DNA of 64,000 bases from Allobranchiibius sp. CTAmp26 (GCF_017565405.1 NZ_JAGEKR010000024.1:62001-126000); one strand, 5' to 3'; numbered from the stretch's first letter, positions 53,159 through 63,912 are shown. The notes: generated from the letters alone by a model not told the origin. Numbers and translations are program-made.

Positions 53159-55647
53159 CCCGGCTGCCCCGCGTCGTGATCGCCGCCGCGGCGTCGGGCC
53201 AGGGCAAGACCACCGTGGCCGTCGGCATCATGGCCGCCCTGCGCAGCCGCGGGCTCGCGGTCGCCCCCGCCAAGGTCGGCCCCGACTACATCGACCCCGG
53301 CTACCACGCGCTCGCGACCGGACGGCCGGGCCGCAACCTCGACCCGTGGCTGACCGCGCCCGAGCAGATCGCGCCGCTGCTGCTGCACGGTGCGCGCACG
53401 CCGTACGCCGCGGACCTGTCGGTGATCGAGGGCGTGATGGGCCTGTACGACGGGCAGATGGGCACCGACGGATTCGCCTCGACCGCCCATGTCGCGACGC
53501 TGACCCACTCACCGGTGCTGCTGGTCATCGACATCTCCTCGGCGGCCCGCACGATCGCCGCCAGCGTGCATGGCCTCGCCAGCTACGACCCGTCCGTGCA
53601 GGTCGCCGGCGTCGTGCTCAACAAGGCCGGCAGCGCCCGGCACGCCACGGAAGTACGCCGCGCCGTCGAGGCCACCGGCCTGCCCGTCCTCGGTGTCCTG
53701 CCCCGCGACGCCGGCGTCAGCGTGCCGTCCCGCCACCTCGGTCTGGTCCCCGCCGCCGAGCGCGACGAGGCCGCGGCCGGGCTCGACCGACTCGCCGGCC
53801 AGATCACCGAGCACCTCGATCTCGACGCCGTCCTCGAGCTGGCGCGGACCGCGCCGGACCTGCACGAGGAGCCCTGGGCCCCACCGACCGTGCACCGTGC
53901 CGCACCCGCTCGCGTTGTCGCGGTCGCCGGTGGGCAGGCCTTCACCTTCCGGTACACCGAGACCGACGAGATACTGCGCGCCGCAGGGTGCGAGCCGGTC
54001 GTCTTCGACCCGGCGTCGGACCCCGCCCTGCCGGCCGGCACCAGTGGCCTCTACCTGGGCGGCGGTTTCCCGGAGGCACACGCCCCGGCGCTGGCCCGGA
54101 ACGCGTCCCTGCTCGCCGAGCTGCGCGACGCCGTCGCCTCCGGCATGCCGACCGTCGCGGAGTGCGCCGGCCTGCTCTACCTGGCGCAGGCACTCGACGA
54201 CCACGCGATGGTGGGCGCGCTGCCCGCTGCCGCGGCGATGCACCCGCGGCTGACCCTGGGCTACCGCACCGCGACTCTTCCGGTCGACGGGGTCCTCGGC
54301 GTTGCCGGCACGACGGTGCACGCCCACGAGTTCCACCGCACCCGCACGACTCCCGCCACGTCGGGGCCCGGCGCCTGGCTGGTCGACGGTGCACCGGCCG
54401 GGTTCGCGCTCGACCCGGCCGGCACCGGGCGCCCCACCGTCCACGCGTCGTACCTGCACGTGCACTGGGCCGGAAACCCCTCTTTGGCAACGTCGTTCGC
54501 CGACGCGGTGCACACGTACCAGCCCGCGATGGAGGCGGTACGCCCTCCGGTGACCCCTTCGCCGGTGGCTGCGTACCCCGCGGCCACGGCCGGGCCCACC
54601 GACCCGCTCGACCACCACGGCGACGCCGAGCTCCGTGGCACCGGACGCACCCTCGTCGACCTCGCCGTCAACGTGCGGGTCCCTGTCCCGCCGGTGTGGC
54701 TCACCGACCGCATCGCCGCCTGCACGACCCGGTTGGCCGCGTATCCCGATGTCTCGCAGGCTCGTACGGCGATCGCCGAGCGACACGGCGTCCCCGAGGC
54801 GATGGTGCTGCCGACCAGCGGCGCCGCCGAGGCCTTCACCCTGATCGCGCGCGCCGTGCCCGGGCGGCACCCCCTCGTGGTGCACCCGCAGTTCACCGAG
54901 CCCGAGGCGGCGCTGCGCCGCGTCGGACGGGTGCCCGAGCGGCATGTGCTGCACGCCGACGCCGGCTTCGTGCTCGACGCCGCCCGTGTCGACCCGAACG
55001 CCGACCTGGTCATGCTCGGCAATCCCACCAACCCGACCGGCGTGCTGCACCCGCACGCCCCCATCGAGTCCCTGTTGGGCCCCGGTCGCACGGTCGTCGT
55101 CGATGAAGCGTTCATGGATGCCGTTCCTGGAGAGCCGAACTCGCTGATCGGCGCGCAGATGCCCGGACTGTTGGTGCTGCGCTCGCTGACCAAGACGTGG
55201 GGACTAGCCGGACTGCGCGCCGGGTACGTCGTCGGCGACCCCGACCTGATCGCGCTCCTGGCGCACCACCAGCCGCCGTGGTCGGTGTCGACGCCCGCGG
55301 CCGTCGTGATGACCGCGACCGCGACCCGCAGCGCGCTCGATCAGGCCGACGGACTGGCCCGGCAGGCGACCACCGACCGGGCACATCTCGTCCGTGGCCT
55401 GCGGGCGTGCGGGCTGCGGCCGGTCGATGGAGTCGCGCCGTTCGTCCTGGTCCAGGCGCCTCCGAATACTCGGGAAGCACTGCGGGACAACGGGTTCGCC
55501 GTACGTCGCGGCGACACCTTCCCCGGACTGGACGCACGGTGGATCCGCATCGCGGTGCGCGACACGACGACGACCGATGCCTTCCTGGTCGCCCTGGACG
55601 ATGTGCTCGCCCGCATCCCTTCGACCGCACCCGAGCTCGCCCGATGA
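53155..55647 (+). CDS. cobB: CobB fused to a CobC/CobD-type PLP enzyme
   Basis: 830 aa. Residues ~1-450 are CobB, hydrogenobyrinate a,c-diamide synthase: P-loop ASGQGKTT (13-20), KVGPDYIDPGYH and the glutaminase segment VAECAGLLYLAQ with Cys337. Residues ~465-830 are an aminotransferase-fold enzyme like CobC/CobD, with VLPTSGAAEAF, GNPTNPTG and the PLP lysine 680 in SLTKTWGLAG. In Salmonella CobD makes (R)-1-amino-2-propanol phosphate from threonine phosphate. One chain thus carries two steps that are not consecutive. GTGA overlap with cobO, ATGA with cobA. Confidence 0.92.
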   Translation: MTRLPRVVIAAAASGQGKTTVAVGIMAALRSRGLAVAPAKVGPDYIDPGYHALATGRPGRNLDPWLTAPEQIAPLLLHGARTPYAADLSVIEGVMGLYDGQMGTDGFASTAHVATLTHSPVLLVIDISSAARTIAASVHGLASYDPSVQVAGVVLNKAGSARHATEVRRAVEATGLPVLGVLPRDAGVSVPSRHLGLVPAAERDEAAAGLDRLAGQITEHLDLDAVLELARTAPDLHEEPWAPPTVHRAAPARVVAVAGGQAFTFRYTETDEILRAAGCEPVVFDPASDPALPAGTSGLYLGGGFPEAHAPALARNASLLAELRDAVASGMPTVAECAGLLYLAQALDDHAMVGALPAAAAMHPRLTLGYRTATLPVDGVLGVAGTTVHAHEFHRTRTTPATSGPGAWLVDGAPAGFALDPAGTGRPTVHASYLHVHWAGNPSLATSFADAVHTYQPAMEAVRPPVTPSPVAAYPAATAGPTDPLDHHGDAELRGTGRTLVDLAVNVRVPVPPVWLTDRIAACTTRLAAYPDVSQARTAIAERHGVPEAMVLPTSGAAEAFTLIARAVPGRHPLVVHPQFTEPEAALRRVGRVPERHVLHADAGFVLDAARVDPNADLVMLGNPTNPTGVLHPHAPIESLLGPGRTVVVDEAFMDAVPGEPNSLIGAQMPGLLVLRSLTKTWGLAGLRAGYVVGDPDLIALLAHHQPPWSVSTPAAVVMTATATRSALDQADGLARQATTDRAHLVRGLRACGLRPVDGVAPFVLVQAPPNTREALRDNGFAVRRGDTFPGLDARWIRIAVRDTTTTDAFLVALDDVLARIPSTAPELAR

Positions 55648-56642
55648 GGCTCGACATCCCCGGCACGGGCGCCCGCGTGCTGGTGCGTGACCCCGGGCCG
55701 CGCGTCGCTGAGATCGTGCACACCCTGCTCGACGGCGGGGCCGTGGTCGATGTGCAGGAGTCCGGAACGCACCCGGTGGTGCGAGACCTGGCCACACGCC
55801 GGCTCGTCACGGTCGTTGCCGCGCCCGATCTCGCCTCGTACGACGTCGTGCTGCGCGACCCGGCGGTCGAGGCGCAGGAGCCTTCCCGGTCCGGAAGCAG
55901 CGGACGGGTCGTGCTGGTCGGCGGAGGTCCAGGCGACCGCGGCCTGCTGACCATCGCCGGGATGCAGGCACTGCGCGAGGCAGACGTGGTGGTCTGCGAC
56001 AGGTTGGCTCCGCTCGGCGTGCTCGACGAATTGGACCCGCGTCCGGAGATCATCCACGTCGGCAAGATCCCTTCGGGTGCCTTCACGCCCCAGGAGCAGA
56101 TCAACGCCATCCTCGTCGAGCAGGCACAAGCTGGACGGAACGTCGTGCGGTTCAAGGGTGGCGACAGTTTCGTCTTCGGCCGCGGCGGCGAGGAATGGAA
56201 CGCGTGCGTCGACGCGGGCGTAGCAGTCACTGTGATTCCCGGTGTCACTTCGTCTATCGCCGCGCCCGCACTCGCCGGGATTCCCCTCACGCACCGCGAC
56301 GTCATCCAGGGCTTCGTCGTCGTCTCCGGACACGTCGCCCCCGACGACCCGCGCAGCACCGTGGACTGGCGCGCCGTCGCGGAGACGCGGATGACGGTGG
56401 TCGTCCTCATGGGGGTCAAGACCCTCGCGAGCATCGCGGATGCGCTCATCTCCCACGGCCTCGACCCCGAGACGCCGGCAGCGTCGGTGGCCGACGCGGG
56501 CCTGCCGAGTCAGCGGGTCGCTCGGGGGCCACTGCGCGACATCGCGCGGATCGGCGACCAGGCGGACATCCGACCGCCCGCCGTCACAGTGATCGGGCAC
56601 TCCGTCGCCGCACTGCGCCCACAGGACATCGGCACGTCGTGA
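55644..56642 (+). CDS. cobA: Uroporphyrinogen-III C-methyltransferase
   Basis: 332 aa. Residues ~90-332 are the SAM methylase that makes precorrin-2: VLVGGGPGDRGLLTIAGMQAL, HVGKIPSGAFTPQEQIN, VVRFKGGDSFVFGRGGEE, VIPGVTSSIAAPALAGIPLTHR. The first ~85 residues resemble a shortened CysG-type dehydrogenase domain without a complete GxGxxA NAD motif, so no precorrin-2 oxidation is expected from it. Overlaps both neighbours by 4 bp. Confidence 0.94.
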   Translation: MRLDIPGTGARVLVRDPGPRVAEIVHTLLDGGAVVDVQESGTHPVVRDLATRRLVTVVAAPDLASYDVVLRDPAVEAQEPSRSGSSGRVVLVGGGPGDRGLLTIAGMQALREADVVVCDRLAPLGVLDELDPRPEIIHVGKIPSGAFTPQEQINAILVEQAQAGRNVVRFKGGDSFVFGRGGEEWNACVDAGVAVTVIPGVTSSIAAPALAGIPLTHRDVIQGFVVVSGHVAPDDPRSTVDWRAVAETRMTVVVLMGVKTLASIADALISHGLDPETPAASVADAGLPSQRVARGPLRDIARIGDQADIRPPAVTVIGHSVAALRPQDIGTS

Positions 56643-57415
56643 GGCAGTTGCTGACCGGCCTGCGCCTTGCCGTCGGCACCCTGTCCATCGTTCCCGTGGG
56701 CACGCTCCCCGAGGTGGACCGCACCAGTGCGCGGTGGGCGATGACTCTGGCACCCGTGGGCGCGCTGCCCGTCGCCTTGCTCGGCGGGCTGCTCGCCTGG
56801 GCCGGCCCCACGGTCCACCTGCCCTCGCTGGTGACCGGCGTCCTGGTGTGTGCGGCACTCGGCTGGGGCACCCGCGCCATGCACTGGGACGGCTTGGCGG
56901 ACACCGCAGACGGCCTCGCCGCGGGTTGGAGTCGCGAACGCGCCCTGGAGGTCATGCGCAAGGGCGACACCGGCCCTGTCGCGGTCGGGGTGCTCGTGGT
57001 GGTCCTGCTGCTCGACGCCGCATCCCTGGCCGCCGTGGTCACGGACGCATGGGGCTGGCTGCTCGTCGGCGTGGCCGTGCTCGCGTCCCGGGCCGCCTGC
57101 ACCCTGATCGCCGTACGCGGTCTTCCGGCCGCCCGCTCCGACGGCCTCGGGGTCGTCGTCGCCGATAACGTGCCGGTCCCCGCCCTCGCCTCGACGGTGC
57201 TGGTGGTGCTGGCCCTCTCCGCGGCGGTCGGGTTCGTCGCCGGCCACGTCCTCCTCACGCCGGTCGCGGTGGCCCTCGGGCTCGTGGCGGTGTCCGTGCT
57301 CGCGATCCGCTGCCGCACGGTGCTGGGCGGGGTGACCGGTGACGTGATGGGCGCCGGCGTCGAGATCGCCCTGGCGGTCAGCCTGCTCGTCCTGTCCACT
57401 CGGGGTGGCGCGTGA
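56639..57415 (+). CDS. cobS: Adenosylcobinamide-GDP ribazoletransferase
   Basis: 258 aa integral membrane enzyme (CobS/CobV). The conserved HWDGLADTADGL segment and RKGDTGPVAVGVL follow; about six hydrophobic helices are visible. It joins alpha-ribazole to adenosylcobinamide-GDP to give adenosylcobalamin at the membrane. Coupled to cobA (GTGA) and cobU (GTGA). Confidence 0.94.
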   Translation: MRQLLTGLRLAVGTLSIVPVGTLPEVDRTSARWAMTLAPVGALPVALLGGLLAWAGPTVHLPSLVTGVLVCAALGWGTRAMHWDGLADTADGLAAGWSRERALEVMRKGDTGPVAVGVLVVVLLLDAASLAAVVTDAWGWLLVGVAVLASRAACTLIAVRGLPAARSDGLGVVVADNVPVPALASTVLVVLALSAAVGFVAGHVLLTPVAVALGLVAVSVLAIRCRTVLGGVTGDVMGAGVEIALAVSLLVLSTRGGA

Positions 57416-57945
57416 AGACCCTGGTCCTCGGCGGCATCCGCTCGGGCAAGTCCGCGGTCGCCGAGCGCACGCTGGCGGACGCGCCGGCGGTCTCGTACGT
57501 CGCGACGGGTCCCGGCCCCGATCTGGACGATGACTGGGCGCGCCGCGTGCATACCCACCGCGAACGCCGCCCCGCGCACTGGTCGACCATTGAGTCGATC
57601 GACCTCGCAGGCGTATTGGCGGACCTGCCCGGTCCGGCTCTCGTCGACGGACTCGGCACCTGGATCACCGCCCACCTGGACCGGCTACGGGCCTGGGAAG
57701 CCCCGCGCGAGGACTGGGAACCCGCCGCGCTGGAGCTGGTCGACGACCTGGCGACAACGGTCCGCGGCTGCCGGCACGACCTGGTGATCGTGTCGGACGA
57801 GGTCGGCCTCAGTCTCGTGCCCGAGCATCGCTCGGCCCGCATCTTCGCCGACCTGCTCGGGCTCACCAACCAACGCGTCGCCGATGCCTGCGACACCGTG
57901 CAGCTCGTCGTCGCAGGGCAGGTGCTCACGGTGAAGTCGCCGTGA
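57412..57945 (+). CDS. cobU: Adenosylcobinamide kinase/guanylyltransferase
   Basis: 177 aa. The P-loop LGGIRSGKS is at the N-terminus (residues ~6-14), with YVATGPG and HRERRP carrying the guanylylated His region, and LVIVSDEVGLSLVPEHRSAR near residue 125. It phosphorylates adenosylcobinamide and adds GMP. GTGA overlaps at both ends. Confidence 0.95.
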   Translation: MKTLVLGGIRSGKSAVAERTLADAPAVSYVATGPGPDLDDDWARRVHTHRERRPAHWSTIESIDLAGVLADLPGPALVDGLGTWITAHLDRLRAWEAPREDWEPAALELVDDLATTVRGCRHDLVIVSDEVGLSLVPEHRSARIFADLLGLTNQRVADACDTVQLVVAGQVLTVKSP

Positions 57946-58889
57946 GACCCGACCCCATCGTCGCCGGGCTGCTCGTCGGGTACGCCGCCGATCTGGTCCT
58001 CGGCGATCCACGCCGGTGGCACCCAGTGGCCGGTTTCGGCACCCTGGCCACCGCCCTGGAGCGGCGCACGTACGCCCCTCGTCGCACCCGCGGCATCCTG
58101 CACGAGGCCCTCCTGGTCGGCGGGGTGACCGTGGCCGGCGGGTATGCCGCCCGCATGCGTCCCCACCTGCCGGTCGTCGCGCTCGCCACCTGGACCGTGC
58201 TCGGCGGCCGCTCGCTGACGCGGGAGGCATCCGCGATGCACGACCTGCTCGTACGCGAGGACCTCGCGGGCGCCAGAGTGCAGATCCGGCACCTCGTGGG
58301 ACGGGACAGTTCGCAGCTGACCCCCGCCGAGCTGGCACGCGCCTGCGTCGAGTCGGTCGCCGAGAACGGTGCGGACGCCGTGGTCAGCCCGCTCTTCTGG
58401 GGCGCGATCGCCGGGGTGCCCGGGCTGGTCGGCTACCGCGCAGTCAACACCCTCGACGCGATGATCGGGCACCGTTCCCAGCGCTACCGCGAATTCGGCT
58501 GGGCCGCAGCACGACTGGACGACGTCGCGAACTGGGCCCCGGCGCGCCTCACCGTGCTGTCGATCGCCCTCGCCACCGGATCACCCGCCCGGGCACGCCA
58601 GGTGGTGCACGTCGTACGCCGGGACGCCCCCGCACACCCGAGCCCGAACGCCGGCCCGGTCGAGTCGGCGTTCGCCGCGGCACTCGGGCGCCGGCTGGGA
58701 GGCCGCAGCACCTACCGCGGTGTGCCCGAGGATCGGGGCACGCTCGGCGACGGCCCGGACGTGGGGGTCGACGACATCGGCGCCGCGATCCGGCTGCACC
58801 ACCGCACAGCCACGATCGCCCTGGCCCTCGTCGTCGGAGCCCGAGTGGTCAGCCGGGCAGCAGCGCGAGGCATCCGTCGACGGAGCTGA
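57942..58889 (+). CDS. cbiB: Adenosylcobinamide-phosphate synthase (CbiB/CobD)
   Basis: 315 aa membrane protein. It attaches aminopropanol (or its phosphate) to adenosylcobyrate. Markers: DLVLGDPRRWHPV, the RACVESVAENGADAVVSPLFW block and GPVESAFAAALGRRLGG. It is the last gene of the eight-cistron riboswitch operon chlID-cobO-cobB-cobA-cobS-cobU-cbiB (with the fusions counted as one gene each the unit has seven reading frames). Its 3' end overlaps cobK by 41 bp on the opposite strand. Confidence 0.94.
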   Translation: MRPDPIVAGLLVGYAADLVLGDPRRWHPVAGFGTLATALERRTYAPRRTRGILHEALLVGGVTVAGGYAARMRPHLPVVALATWTVLGGRSLTREASAMHDLLVREDLAGARVQIRHLVGRDSSQLTPAELARACVESVAENGADAVVSPLFWGAIAGVPGLVGYRAVNTLDAMIGHRSQRYREFGWAAARLDDVANWAPARLTVLSIALATGSPARARQVVHVVRRDAPAHPSPNAGPVESAFAAALGRRLGGRSTYRGVPEDRGTLGDGPDVGVDDIGAAIRLHHRTATIALALVVGARVVSRAAARGIRRRS

Positions 58890-59580
58890 CCTCCCGCAGC
58901 CCGGCGGGGCTGCTCGGTCGCGAGAGCACGACGACCGGCACTCCCAGCGCAGCGGCCGCGTCGAGCTTGGCGCTCGTGTAGTCACCACCGGAGTCCTTCG
59001 TCACCAGCACGTCGATCCGGTGGTCGCGCAGCAGCGCCAGCTCGCCGTCCACGTCGTACGGCCCGCGATCCTGCACGACGGTCCACCTCGCCGGCAGCGC
59101 CTGCTGCACGGGTTCGACCACCCGCACCAGCACGTCGCGGTCGCTCCACGCGGCGAATGCCGGCAACGTCTGGCGTCCGCTCGTCAGGAACGGTCGCGCG
59201 CCGATCCCGCCAGCGACCCGGCACACGTCGGACAGCGAGCCGCACCAGTGCCATCCGGGCGCGTCCGGCCGACCGGACCACCCAGGACGCGCCAACCGGA
59301 TCAGCGAAATGCCCACGTCCGCAGCCGCCTGCGCCGCGTGCCGCGTCATCGTCGCGGCGAACGGGTGGGTGGCGTCCACCAGATGGGTGACCTCCGACGA
59401 GCGCAGGTACGCCGCCAGCCCGACCACCCCGCCGAAGCCGCCGATCCGCACCTGCCCGACGGGCAGCCTCGGCCGGGCGACCCGACCGGCGAGTGAGGAG
59501 GCGAACGGCACGCCGGCACCGTGCAACCGGGCGGCCAGGTCACGTGCCTCGGCGGTGCCACCGAGGATCAGGACGAACAC
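58849..59580 (-). CDS. cobK: Precorrin-6A reductase
   Basis: 243 aa. NADPH-dependent reduction of precorrin-6A. N-terminal VLILGGTAEARDLAARL, then SSLAGRVARP, VDATHPFAATMTRHA and VTKDSGGDYTSAKLDAA are family hallmarks. The GTG at 59580 lies 6 nt from the -10 box TACCCT (59592-59587). Convergent with cbiB. Confidence 0.94.
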   Translation of the reverse strand: MFVLILGGTAEARDLAARLHGAGVPFASSLAGRVARPRLPVGQVRIGGFGGVVGLAAYLRSSEVTHLVDATHPFAATMTRHAAQAAADVGISLIRLARPGWSGRPDAPGWHWCGSLSDVCRVAGGIGARPFLTSGRQTLPAFAAWSDRDVLVRVVEPVQQALPARWTVVQDRGPYDVDGELALLRDHRIDVLVTKDSGGDYTSAKLDAAAALGVPVVVLSRPSSPAGLREVSSVDGCLALLPG

Positions 59581-59586
59581 CCGCCG

Positions 59587-59592
59587 AGGGTA
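59587..59592 (-). promoter_or_regulatory. Leaderless -10 box for cobK
   Basis: On the minus strand TACCCT is followed by 6 nt and the GTG at 59580. The glpK terminator lies 6 bp further upstream. Confidence 0.5.
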
Positions 59593-59597
59593 CGGCG

Positions 59598-59629
59598 AAG
59601 GGCCCGCGGCGCGTACGCCACGGGCCCTT
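59598..59629 (-). terminator. Terminator of glpFK
   Basis: AAGGGCCCG/CGGGCCCTT (9 bp) continues, after one mismatch, with GGC/GCC around a 6-nt loop. It is about 35 bp beyond the glpK stop and immediately upstream of the cobK promoter. Confidence 0.7.
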
Positions 59630-59635
59630 AGGGTG

Positions 59636-59663
59636 AGCTCAGGTCAGGTCAGGTCAGCTCAAC

Positions 59664-59665
<2 letters not shown>
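59636..59665. repeat. Pentamer tandem repeat after glpK
   Basis: Six consecutive pentamers of the form AGSTC/AACTC: AGCTC, AGGTC three times, AGCTC and AACTC. The last copy enters the glpK stop codon. It may be a slippage-prone tract; no function is evident. Confidence 0.6.
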
Positions 59666-61187
<1,522 letters not shown>

Positions 61188-61223
61188 GGTGCGGATCTCC
61201 TAGATCGTTACGGCTGGAGGTGC

Positions 61224-61949
61224 TCAGATGTAGGCGCGCGCCGCGAGCGCGGCGATGACACACCCGACGATCGGCGCGACCACCGGGATCCACGCGTAGG
61301 ACCAGTTGCTGGCGTCCTTGTTCGGGATCGGCAGCAGGGCGTGGGCGACGCGAGGACCCAGGTCGCGGGCGGGGTTGATCGCGTACCCCGTCGGGCCACC
61401 CAGGCTCGCACCGATACCGACGACGACCAATGCCACGGCGAGCGGTCCGACCTGCGTCGGGGTCTTGCCGCTGACGAGGACGAAGAAGATCAGCACGAAC
61501 GTCGCGATGACCTCGGTGATGAAGTTCCAGGTGTAGGACCGGATGGCGGGGCCGGTCGAGAAGACACCGAGCGAGGGGGCGTCGAGGCGGTCGTCGAACT
61601 GCTTCTTGTACGCCAGCCACATGGCGACCGCGCCGAGGAACGCGCCGAGGAACTCCCCGGCGAAGTACACCAGGGTCGAGCCGAACGTCACGTCGACGTG
61701 CGGAGCGTAGGTCGAGGCCCCGTCCACCAGCAACGCGATCGTGACGGCCGGATTGAGATGACCACCTGACTTGTACGCGGCGTAGACACCGGCGAAGACA
61801 CCGAGGCCCCAACCGAAGTTGATCATCAGCGTGCCGCCCTCGAACCCACCTGCCTTGGGGAGCACGACATTGGCCACGACACCACAGCCCAGAAGGGTCA
61901 GCGTCGCCGTGCCGAGTACCTCACTGAAAAACACCGACCACAGACTCAC
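61224..61949 (-). CDS. glpF: Glycerol uptake facilitator (aquaglyceroporin)
   Basis: 241 aa, six membrane helices plus two half-helices. Both pore motifs are present: GGHLNPAVT (about residues 62-70) and YAINPARDLGPR. The Asp following the second NPAR is typical of glycerol channels rather than water-only channels. GTG start at 61949 with GGAGGAGAG upstream. Promoter side faces glpD. Confidence 0.95.
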   Translation of the reverse strand: MSLWSVFFSEVLGTATLTLLGCGVVANVVLPKAGGFEGGTLMINFGWGLGVFAGVYAAYKSGGHLNPAVTIALLVDGASTYAPHVDVTFGSTLVYFAGEFLGAFLGAVAMWLAYKKQFDDRLDAPSLGVFSTGPAIRSYTWNFITEVIATFVLIFFVLVSGKTPTQVGPLAVALVVVGIGASLGGPTGYAINPARDLGPRVAHALLPIPNKDASNWSYAWIPVVAPIVGCVIAALAARAYI

Positions 61950-61986
61950 TGGCTCTCCTCCGACGTCGGGATAACGACAGCTCTGG

Positions 61987-62002
61987 TGTGAGCGGCGTCA
62001 CA
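61987..62002. promoter_or_regulatory. CRP/GlxR-type operator between glpF and glpD
   Basis: TGTGAGCGGCGTCACA is a perfect TGTGA-N6-TCACA palindrome, 38 bp upstream of the glpF GTG and 139 bp upstream of the glpD ATG. The position would suit control of both directions. Confidence 0.7.
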
Positions 62003-62140
62003 CCGTACCGTACGCGGATTCGTCGCCCTCGCAAGCCGCCGGTGAGATATCCCGGCTCTGCACGGGCGGTCTCCAGTGACCGGCCGCAGCGCGGGATGCG
62101 ACGGGCCTAAGCTCGGATGGACACTCAAAGAGGAGCTCCC

Positions 62141-63868
62141 ATGGTGATGCAACCCTTCAGTGCGACGCTGTCGCCGAAACAGCACGAGCAGGCGTGGAAC
62201 GACTTGCAGAACACCGAGTTCGACGTGCTGGTCATCGGCGGTGGTGTCACCGGCGCCGGGTCGGCGCTCGACGCTGCCACGCGCGGGCTGAAGGTGGCGA
62301 TGGTCGAGGCGCGCGACTTCGCAAGCGGCACCTCGTCGCGTAGCAGCAAGCTGTTCCACGGGGGCCTGCGCTACCTGGAGCAGCTCAACTTCAGCCTGGT
62401 GGCCGAGGCGCTCAAGGAGCGCGAGCTCATGCTCACCACCATCGCCCCGCACCTGGTGCACCCGGTGCCGTTCCTCTACCCGATCAAGCACCGCTACTGG
62501 GAGCGCCCGTACATCGCGAGCGGTCTGATGCTCTACGACAACATCAACGGCAAGCAGTCGGTGCCCCGCCAGAAGCACCTCACCCGCACCAGTGCGCTGC
62601 GGCTGTTCCCTAGCCTGAAGAAGAATGCGCTCGTCGGGGCGGTGCGGTACTTCGACGCACAATCGGACGACGCCCGCCACACGATGACGGTGGTGCGGAC
62701 CGCAGCTCACTACGGAGCGGTGGTGCGCAACTCCACCGAGGTCGTGAAGATCGTGAAGGAGGCCGACCGGGTGGTCGGCGCCGTCGTCCGCGACGTCGAG
62801 AGCGGCGCGGAGGTCACGGTGCGCGCCAAGGTCGTCGTCAATGCCACCGGTGTGTGGACCGACGACGTGCAGAAGATGGCCGGGGGCCGTGGTCGTTTCC
62901 ACGTCCGCGCCTCCAAGGGGGTGCACATCCTCGTGCCGCGCGACCGGATCGCGGGCGAGGTCGGGCTGATCCTGCGCACCGAGAAGTCCGTGCTCTTCGT
63001 GATTCCCTTCGGCCAGCAGTGGATCATCGGCACCACCGACACCGACTGGGTGTACGACCTCGCGCACCCTGCGGCCACGTCCAAGGACATCGACTACATC
63101 CTCGAGCACGTCAACACCGTGCTCACGACGCCGGTCAGCCGCGACGACATCCTCGGGGTCTACTCCGGCCTGCGGCCGCTGCTCGCCGGTGAGAGCGAGG
63201 ACACCAGCCAGCTGTCCCGTGAGCACGCGGTGGCCCGCCCGCAGCCGGGGCTGATCTCGATCGCCGGTGGCAAGTACACGACGTACCGGGTCATGGCGGC
63301 CGATGCGATCGACGCGTGTGCGGCCGATCTGGGTGAGCTCAAGCCGTCGGTCACCGAGCACGTGCCGCTCGTCGGCGCCGACGGCTACCAGGCGATGATC
63401 AACCTCAAGAGCGAGCTGGCCAAAGAGGCCGGCATCTCCACCTGGCGGGTGGAGCACCTGCTCGGCCGCTACGGCTCCAAACTCAACGAGCTGCTGTCGC
63501 TCGGCGACGACGACCGCTCGATGCTCGACCCGGTCACCGGTGCCGAGGAGTACCTGCGCGCGGAGTTGAAGTATGCCGTCACGCACGAGGGTGCCAAGCA
63601 CATCACCGACGTGCTCGCCCGGCGTACCCGCATCTCCATCGACACCAAGCACCGCGGTGTCGACTGCGTCGAGGAGACCGCGGCGATCATGGCGACCGAG
63701 CTGGGTTGGGACGAGGCGACCGTCGAGCACGAGAAGGCCGCGTACGTCGAGCGGGTGCACGCCGAGCGCAAGTCCCAGGAGCTGTCCACCGACGAGGAGT
63801 CCGACGCTGCTCGTCGGGAGGCCGCCGAGAGCCGCGGTGGGCTCCGCCAGGTGACCGCCACCCGCTGA
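62141..63868 (+). CDS. glpD: Aerobic glycerol-3-phosphate dehydrogenase
   Basis: 575 aa. The FAD-binding GGGVTGAGSALDAATRGLKV (about 34-53), SGTSSRSSKLFHGGLRYLE and the later GGKYTTYRVMA are diagnostic. It oxidises glycerol 3-phosphate to dihydroxyacetone phosphate, passing electrons to quinone at the membrane. The ATG at 62141 has GAGGAG five nt upstream; ATG 62147 is an alternative. It forms a glycerol catabolic unit with the divergent glpFK. Confidence 0.96.
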   Translation: MVMQPFSATLSPKQHEQAWNDLQNTEFDVLVIGGGVTGAGSALDAATRGLKVAMVEARDFASGTSSRSSKLFHGGLRYLEQLNFSLVAEALKERELMLTTIAPHLVHPVPFLYPIKHRYWERPYIASGLMLYDNINGKQSVPRQKHLTRTSALRLFPSLKKNALVGAVRYFDAQSDDARHTMTVVRTAAHYGAVVRNSTEVVKIVKEADRVVGAVVRDVESGAEVTVRAKVVVNATGVWTDDVQKMAGGRGRFHVRASKGVHILVPRDRIAGEVGLILRTEKSVLFVIPFGQQWIIGTTDTDWVYDLAHPAATSKDIDYILEHVNTVLTTPVSRDDILGVYSGLRPLLAGESEDTSQLSREHAVARPQPGLISIAGGKYTTYRVMAADAIDACAADLGELKPSVTEHVPLVGADGYQAMINLKSELAKEAGISTWRVEHLLGRYGSKLNELLSLGDDDRSMLDPVTGAEEYLRAELKYAVTHEGAKHITDVLARRTRISIDTKHRGVDCVEETAAIMATELGWDEATVEHEKAAYVERVHAERKSQELSTDEESDAARREAAESRGGLRQVTATR

Positions 63869-63880
63869 GCGCGCTGCGTT

Positions 63881-63911
63881 CCGGCCCGGGTCGTGGACCG
63901 ACCCGGGCCGG
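63881..63911. terminator. Terminator between glpD and the next convergent gene
   Basis: A perfect 13-bp stem CCGGCCCGGGTCG / CGACCCGGGCCGG with a 5-nt loop, 12 bp after the glpD stop. Confidence 0.85.
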
Positions 63912-63912
63912 T

